Under the pieces are notes generated by a model that saw nothing but the letters and a program-made list of their open reading frames with translations, was not told the DNA's origin and did not search any database. The position numbers and the translations under genes are program-made. 64,000 nt of DNA. Origin: Chitinophagaceae bacterium. Lineage in GTDB: Bacteria; Bacteroidota; Bacteroidia; Chitinophagales; Chitinophagaceae. Shown here one piece after another: positions 61,573 through 64,000 of the stretch (positions are counted from its first letter, which is position 1; every line of letters starts with the position of its first letter). The DNA is taken from positions 1-64,000 of the forward strand of contig JAIETM010000006.1 of the NCBI GenBank assembly GCA_019745155.1. The letters run 5' to 3'.

Positions 61573-62426
61573 TAGTAGAGAACAGGCTTAACGGTATATC
61601 CTTCTTTGCGAAGTAAAGCAATTACACCCTGATCTCCACCCAGATGTCCTGATCCTACTGCAAAAAAGCTGGGTTGTTGCGCTGCAATGGCTTTTATCCT
61701 GGGAATCCAGCGTAAATTTCTTTCTGATAGCAATGCTGTTTCAAAAGCATCATCCATACCACTACTGCGTATGAAAGCATACAGACTATCGATATTCTTT
61801 GTCTTATATACGGCCGTTAACTTGCTGAATGCCTGCTGAACACTATCAAAACTCATCACCATTTTCTGCAGTGAAATAGCTTGAGAGTCCAAAGGTTGTT
61901 TATTGATGGCAGCTAATTGTTCTTCCACTTGTTCTAATCCCTTTACTGGAATATTTTTTGTCTTAGCATACTGAATCAAAAGCATTTCAGGTTGAACCTG
62001 CTCTGCGCAAGGCAGAGATTTCAGCATCAGCATAGACATGCCCATGAATGGTTTGAAATTGTTGAGCATGCTTAATGGGATGCCGGTAATTTCCTGAAAG
62101 CGTTTATTCATTTGTTGAAAACTGGAGTCAGGAAAATAGGAGGCGATGGTTGTAGTGCTTGCCATTGATTGCATCATTTTCACTTGCAGACTGGCGTCTG
62201 TCATATCCAGTTCTTCAACCAATAGGTTTGTTTTGCTGAGTTTGGCTTTGATGCTATCGTGAAAATCAAAGTCGGTTTTACACATCGCATGGAAAGTGCC
62301 AAACAAATAGGAGGGCTGCTTGAAATCTTTACCAGAAATCTCCCACAGTAAAGAGCTTTTCTTCTGTGCGTTTGCCGGTAAAGCAATCACCAGGGCAAAA
62401 GCGGCAATAATCACAAGGGGTTTCAT
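61572..62426 (-). CDS. TraB/GumN family exported protein
   Basis: A 284-residue protein with a signal peptide (1-20, ending PANAQ) and the TraB/GumN motifs: YLFGTFHAM near residue 40, LLVEELDM, a central hydrophobic region, ERNLRWIP, and VGSGHLGGDQGVIALLRKEGY at the end. The family shares a fold with erythromycin esterase-like (EreA/ChaN) proteins with a GxxH and E motif arrangement and is proposed to be metalloproteases; the function in bacteria is unclear. It is the first gene of a three-gene operon with the ECF sigma factor and a membrane protein. Confidence 0.82.
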   Translation of the reverse strand: MKPLVIIAAFALVIALPANAQKKSSLLWEISGKDFKQPSYLFGTFHAMCKTDFDFHDSIKAKLSKTNLLVEELDMTDASLQVKMMQSMASTTTIASYFPDSSFQQMNKRFQEITGIPLSMLNNFKPFMGMSMLMLKSLPCAEQVQPEMLLIQYAKTKNIPVKGLEQVEEQLAAINKQPLDSQAISLQKMVMSFDSVQQAFSKLTAVYKTKNIDSLYAFIRSSGMDDAFETALLSERNLRWIPRIKAIAAQQPSFFAVGSGHLGGDQGVIALLRKEGYTVKPVLY

Positions 62427-62563
62427 GCTTCAATAGTTTCTGCTCCATTTGTATGCAAGAGGTAGCAATTATTACACAAACGCCAAAAATAAACCCCGTG
62501 TAGACACACAGGGCGATAACCAAAACCAACTGCTAGTCGCGCATAGCACGACGTATGAAAAGC

Positions 62564-62992
62564 TTAAATAATCTCAATCGTCTTAGGCGCTACGGTTACT
62601 TCAGCCTTTTTAGGGAGCAAGAGTTTGAGTACGCCGTTATCGTATTTTGCTTGAATACCGTCTGCATTGATTTTTTCGTCCAAAGTGAAGCTGCGCTTAA
62701 AACTCTGGAAACGGAATTCTCTGCGGAGGGTCTTGTAATCTTTGTTTTCTTCTGTTTGCTTTTGCTCAAAGCTGATTGTCAATACATCCTTTTCAATCGC
62801 GATCTTGAAATCCTCTTTATTGCGACCAGGAGCAACCAATTCCAAATGATAGGCATCCTTATTTTCATGGATGTTTACCGGAATCTGGAAATGCGTGGCT
62901 TGCATATCCTTGCCCCAATGAGCAGGAAAGCCATAGAAGAATTCATCGAAAAGATTGTTCAGGTTTCTGGGTTGATTTTTCATGATTGTCAT
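62564..62992 (-). CDS. Small heat-shock protein, Hsp20/alpha-crystallin family
   Basis: A 142-residue chaperone. The alpha-crystallin domain (about 35-130) has the AxxxxGvL motif in YDNGVLKLLLPKK, and the short C-terminal tail ends with an IxI-like TIEII. It holds unfolding proteins for ATP-driven chaperones. The start could be at MKNQPRN three codons in. No neighbour shares its transcript. Confidence 0.93.
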   Translation of the reverse strand: MTIMKNQPRNLNNLFDEFFYGFPAHWGKDMQATHFQIPVNIHENKDAYHLELVAPGRNKEDFKIAIEKDVLTISFEQKQTEENKDYKTLRREFRFQSFKRSFTLDEKINADGIQAKYDNGVLKLLLPKKAEVTVAPKTIEII

Positions 62993-63148
62993 ATCTAGAT
63001 GTTTTTGTTTTCATTACAAATCCTTCAAATGAAATACCAGCAGCAATTTTTATCCTTTTGAAGGTCAGGATGACAAATAATACAATGAAATAGTGTCATA
63101 ATGGCATTTTCGATTCCCGAAAAAAGACTTTCTGTCTGTTTTTTGTAG

Positions 63149-63179
63149 TTGACAAGCAAGAAGAGAAACTGTAATTTTG
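63149..63179 (+). promoter_or_regulatory. Promoter for the bacilliredoxin gene
   Basis: TTG (63149-63151), a 20-nt spacer, then TAATTTTG (63172-63179), within one base of TTTG-N19-TAnnTTTG. It ends 16 nt before the ATG at 63196. Confidence 0.6.
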
Positions 63180-63195
63180 CTCAAAATCGATTGAT

Positions 63196-63612
63196 ATGTA
63201 TCCCGCAGAAATAGTACTGCCCATGAAGGCAGAGTTAACAGAGGAAGGATTTCAAGATCTGACCAGCCCTGAATCAGTAGAAGCAACCATTAAGCAATCA
63301 GGCACTACCTTGGTGGTGATCAATTCTGTGTGCGGTTGTGCAGCTGGTACTTGCAGACCAGGTGTTGTGATGGCAGTAAGAAATGCAAAGAATTTACCTG
63401 ATAGACTGGCCACCAGTTTCGCAGGTTTTGATAAGGATGCAGTAAACAAGTTGCGCGAGCATCTGTTACCATATCCTCCATCATCTCCAGCTATTGCCTT
63501 GTTTAAGGATGGTCAGCTGGTAAGTATGGTGGAACGTCATCAGATTGAAGGCAGACCTGCACAGGTGATTGCACAACACCTGATGAGTGAGTTCGACAAG
63601 CATTGTAATTAA
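63196..63612 (+). CDS. BrxA/BrxB-type bacilliredoxin
   Basis: A 138-residue thioredoxin-fold protein of the YphP/YqiW family. The CxC active site is in NSVCGCAAGTCRPG (near residue 51-53). In Firmicutes these proteins remove bacillithiol from protein cysteines; in Bacteroidota a matching low-molecular-weight thiol is expected. Full length, with a terminator after it. Confidence 0.88.
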   Translation: MYPAEIVLPMKAELTEEGFQDLTSPESVEATIKQSGTTLVVINSVCGCAAGTCRPGVVMAVRNAKNLPDRLATSFAGFDKDAVNKLREHLLPYPPSSPAIALFKDGQLVSMVERHQIEGRPAQVIAQHLMSEFDKHCN

Positions 63613-63644
63613 GCTTTGTTTTTCATAGATGGGTTAGTAAGTAC

Positions 63645-63673
63645 AAATCCCGCCTTTCTTGGCGGGATTTTTT
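63645..63673 (+). terminator. Terminator after the bacilliredoxin gene
   Basis: AAATCCCGCC (63645-63654) pairs with GGCGGGATTT (63661-63670), with T to 63673. Confidence 0.85.
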
Positions 63674-63739
63674 ATTCGCATCCCTTTAACGGCATGTCTT
63701 GGTTAATTGACTATCATTGCAGCTGCATTACTAAGGCCT

Positions 63740-64000
63740 ATGTATCCCAATCTCTACTACGTATTTCAAGATTTGTTTGGTCTGGAAATTTCTGCGTTGA
63801 AGCTGATTAACAGCTTTGGTTTTTTTGTTGCACTCGCATTTATTGCCGGTGCTTGGATTCTTACCATGGAATTACGCAGAAAAGAAGCTGCAGGATTAAT
63901 GACTTATACGGAAGAGAAAATATTGGTTGGTGCACCTGCCAGTATACAGGATTTGTTGGTGAATGCACTTATGGGTTTCTTGCTGGGATATAAAATCATC
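63740..64000 (+). CDS. lgt: Prolipoprotein diacylglyceryl transferase-like protein (5' part only)
   Basis: The first 87 codons of a gene that runs past the window. The product begins MYPNLYYVFQDLFGLE, has a first membrane segment (about 22-40) and a second starting near 75, and looks like the N-terminus of the enlarged Lgt found in Bacteroidota, which attaches diacylglycerol to lipoprotein cysteines. The catalytic region is beyond the end, so the call rests on the N-terminal pattern only. An earlier ORF at 63616 in another frame is not used. Confidence 0.6.
   Translation, partial: MYPNLYYVFQDLFGLEISALKLINSFGFFVALAFIAGAWILTMELRRKEAAGLMTYTEEKILVGAPASIQDLLVNALMGFLLGYKII

Noticed and set aside
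1-64000. tRNA, rRNA or riboswitch genes
   Set aside because: No cloverleaf, conserved rRNA stretch or known aptamer pattern was recognised by eye; a covariance search would be decisive.

Overview
The window looks like chromosome from a member of the Bacteroidota, most likely family Chitinophagaceae (the family is an inference). The evidence is: promoters of the TTTG-N19-TAnnTTTG type (clearest before rpmI), few Shine-Dalgarno sequences, several TonB-dependent receptors with an N-terminal carboxypeptidase-regulatory-like domain, a fused E1 alpha/beta 2-oxoacid dehydrogenase, a DUF5686 protein, a short arginine decarboxylase and a bacilliredoxin. I saw no tRNA, rRNA, CRISPR array or prophage.

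Layout. 1-4943: a Bax-inhibitor-1 membrane protein, then a REP-associated tyrosine transposase (RAYT) with one 185-bp composite palindromic repeat on its left and a tandem array of three ~230-bp units on its right, then the fused E1 dehydrogenase and a hotdog thioesterase. 4981-17068: secreted hydrolases on the minus strand (tricorn-like protease, penicillin-acylase-type amidase, M19 dipeptidase, class-C beta-lactamase-fold hydrolase, D-aminoacylase-type amidohydrolase), interrupted by a plus-strand IorAB-type molybdenum hydroxylase pair. The hydrolases could together scavenge peptides and N-acyl or D-amino-acid compounds. 17159-19911: prfA, a secreted protein of unknown function, and galE.

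19956-28340 is probably a phosphate-response region: a PiT transporter with its DUF47 partner, a TonB-dependent receptor, a surface lipoprotein, and a PhoR/PhoB-like two-component pair. Phased 11-bp repeats resembling a Pho box precede the receptor and the lipoprotein, and a weaker set precedes the response regulator. 28444-40499 holds a possible clan-CD cysteine-peptidase-like exported protein, an MBL-fold hydrolase, a TolB-like propeller/barrel protein whose peptidase domain has lost its active site, a DUF5686 protein, TerC, pyrD and a thiolase.

40684-48330 is an accessory region: a candidate HEPN-domain gene, a truncated membrane-protein gene, a complete IS3-family (IS407-like) element, a truncated leucine-rich-repeat gene, an OLD-family ATPase/nuclease, and a hicAB module between two diverged ~270-bp direct repeats. 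Several accessory genes share boundary sequences, and two intergenic regions fold like integron attC sites, so this may be a decayed gene-cassette array.

48330-64000 returns to housekeeping content: an ABC-F ATPase, a lipoprotein, a TonB-dependent receptor, thrS-infC-rpmI-rplT, an arginine decarboxylase, a TraB/GumN - ECF sigma - membrane protein operon, an Hsp20 chaperone, a bacilliredoxin, and the start of an Lgt-like gene that runs off the end.
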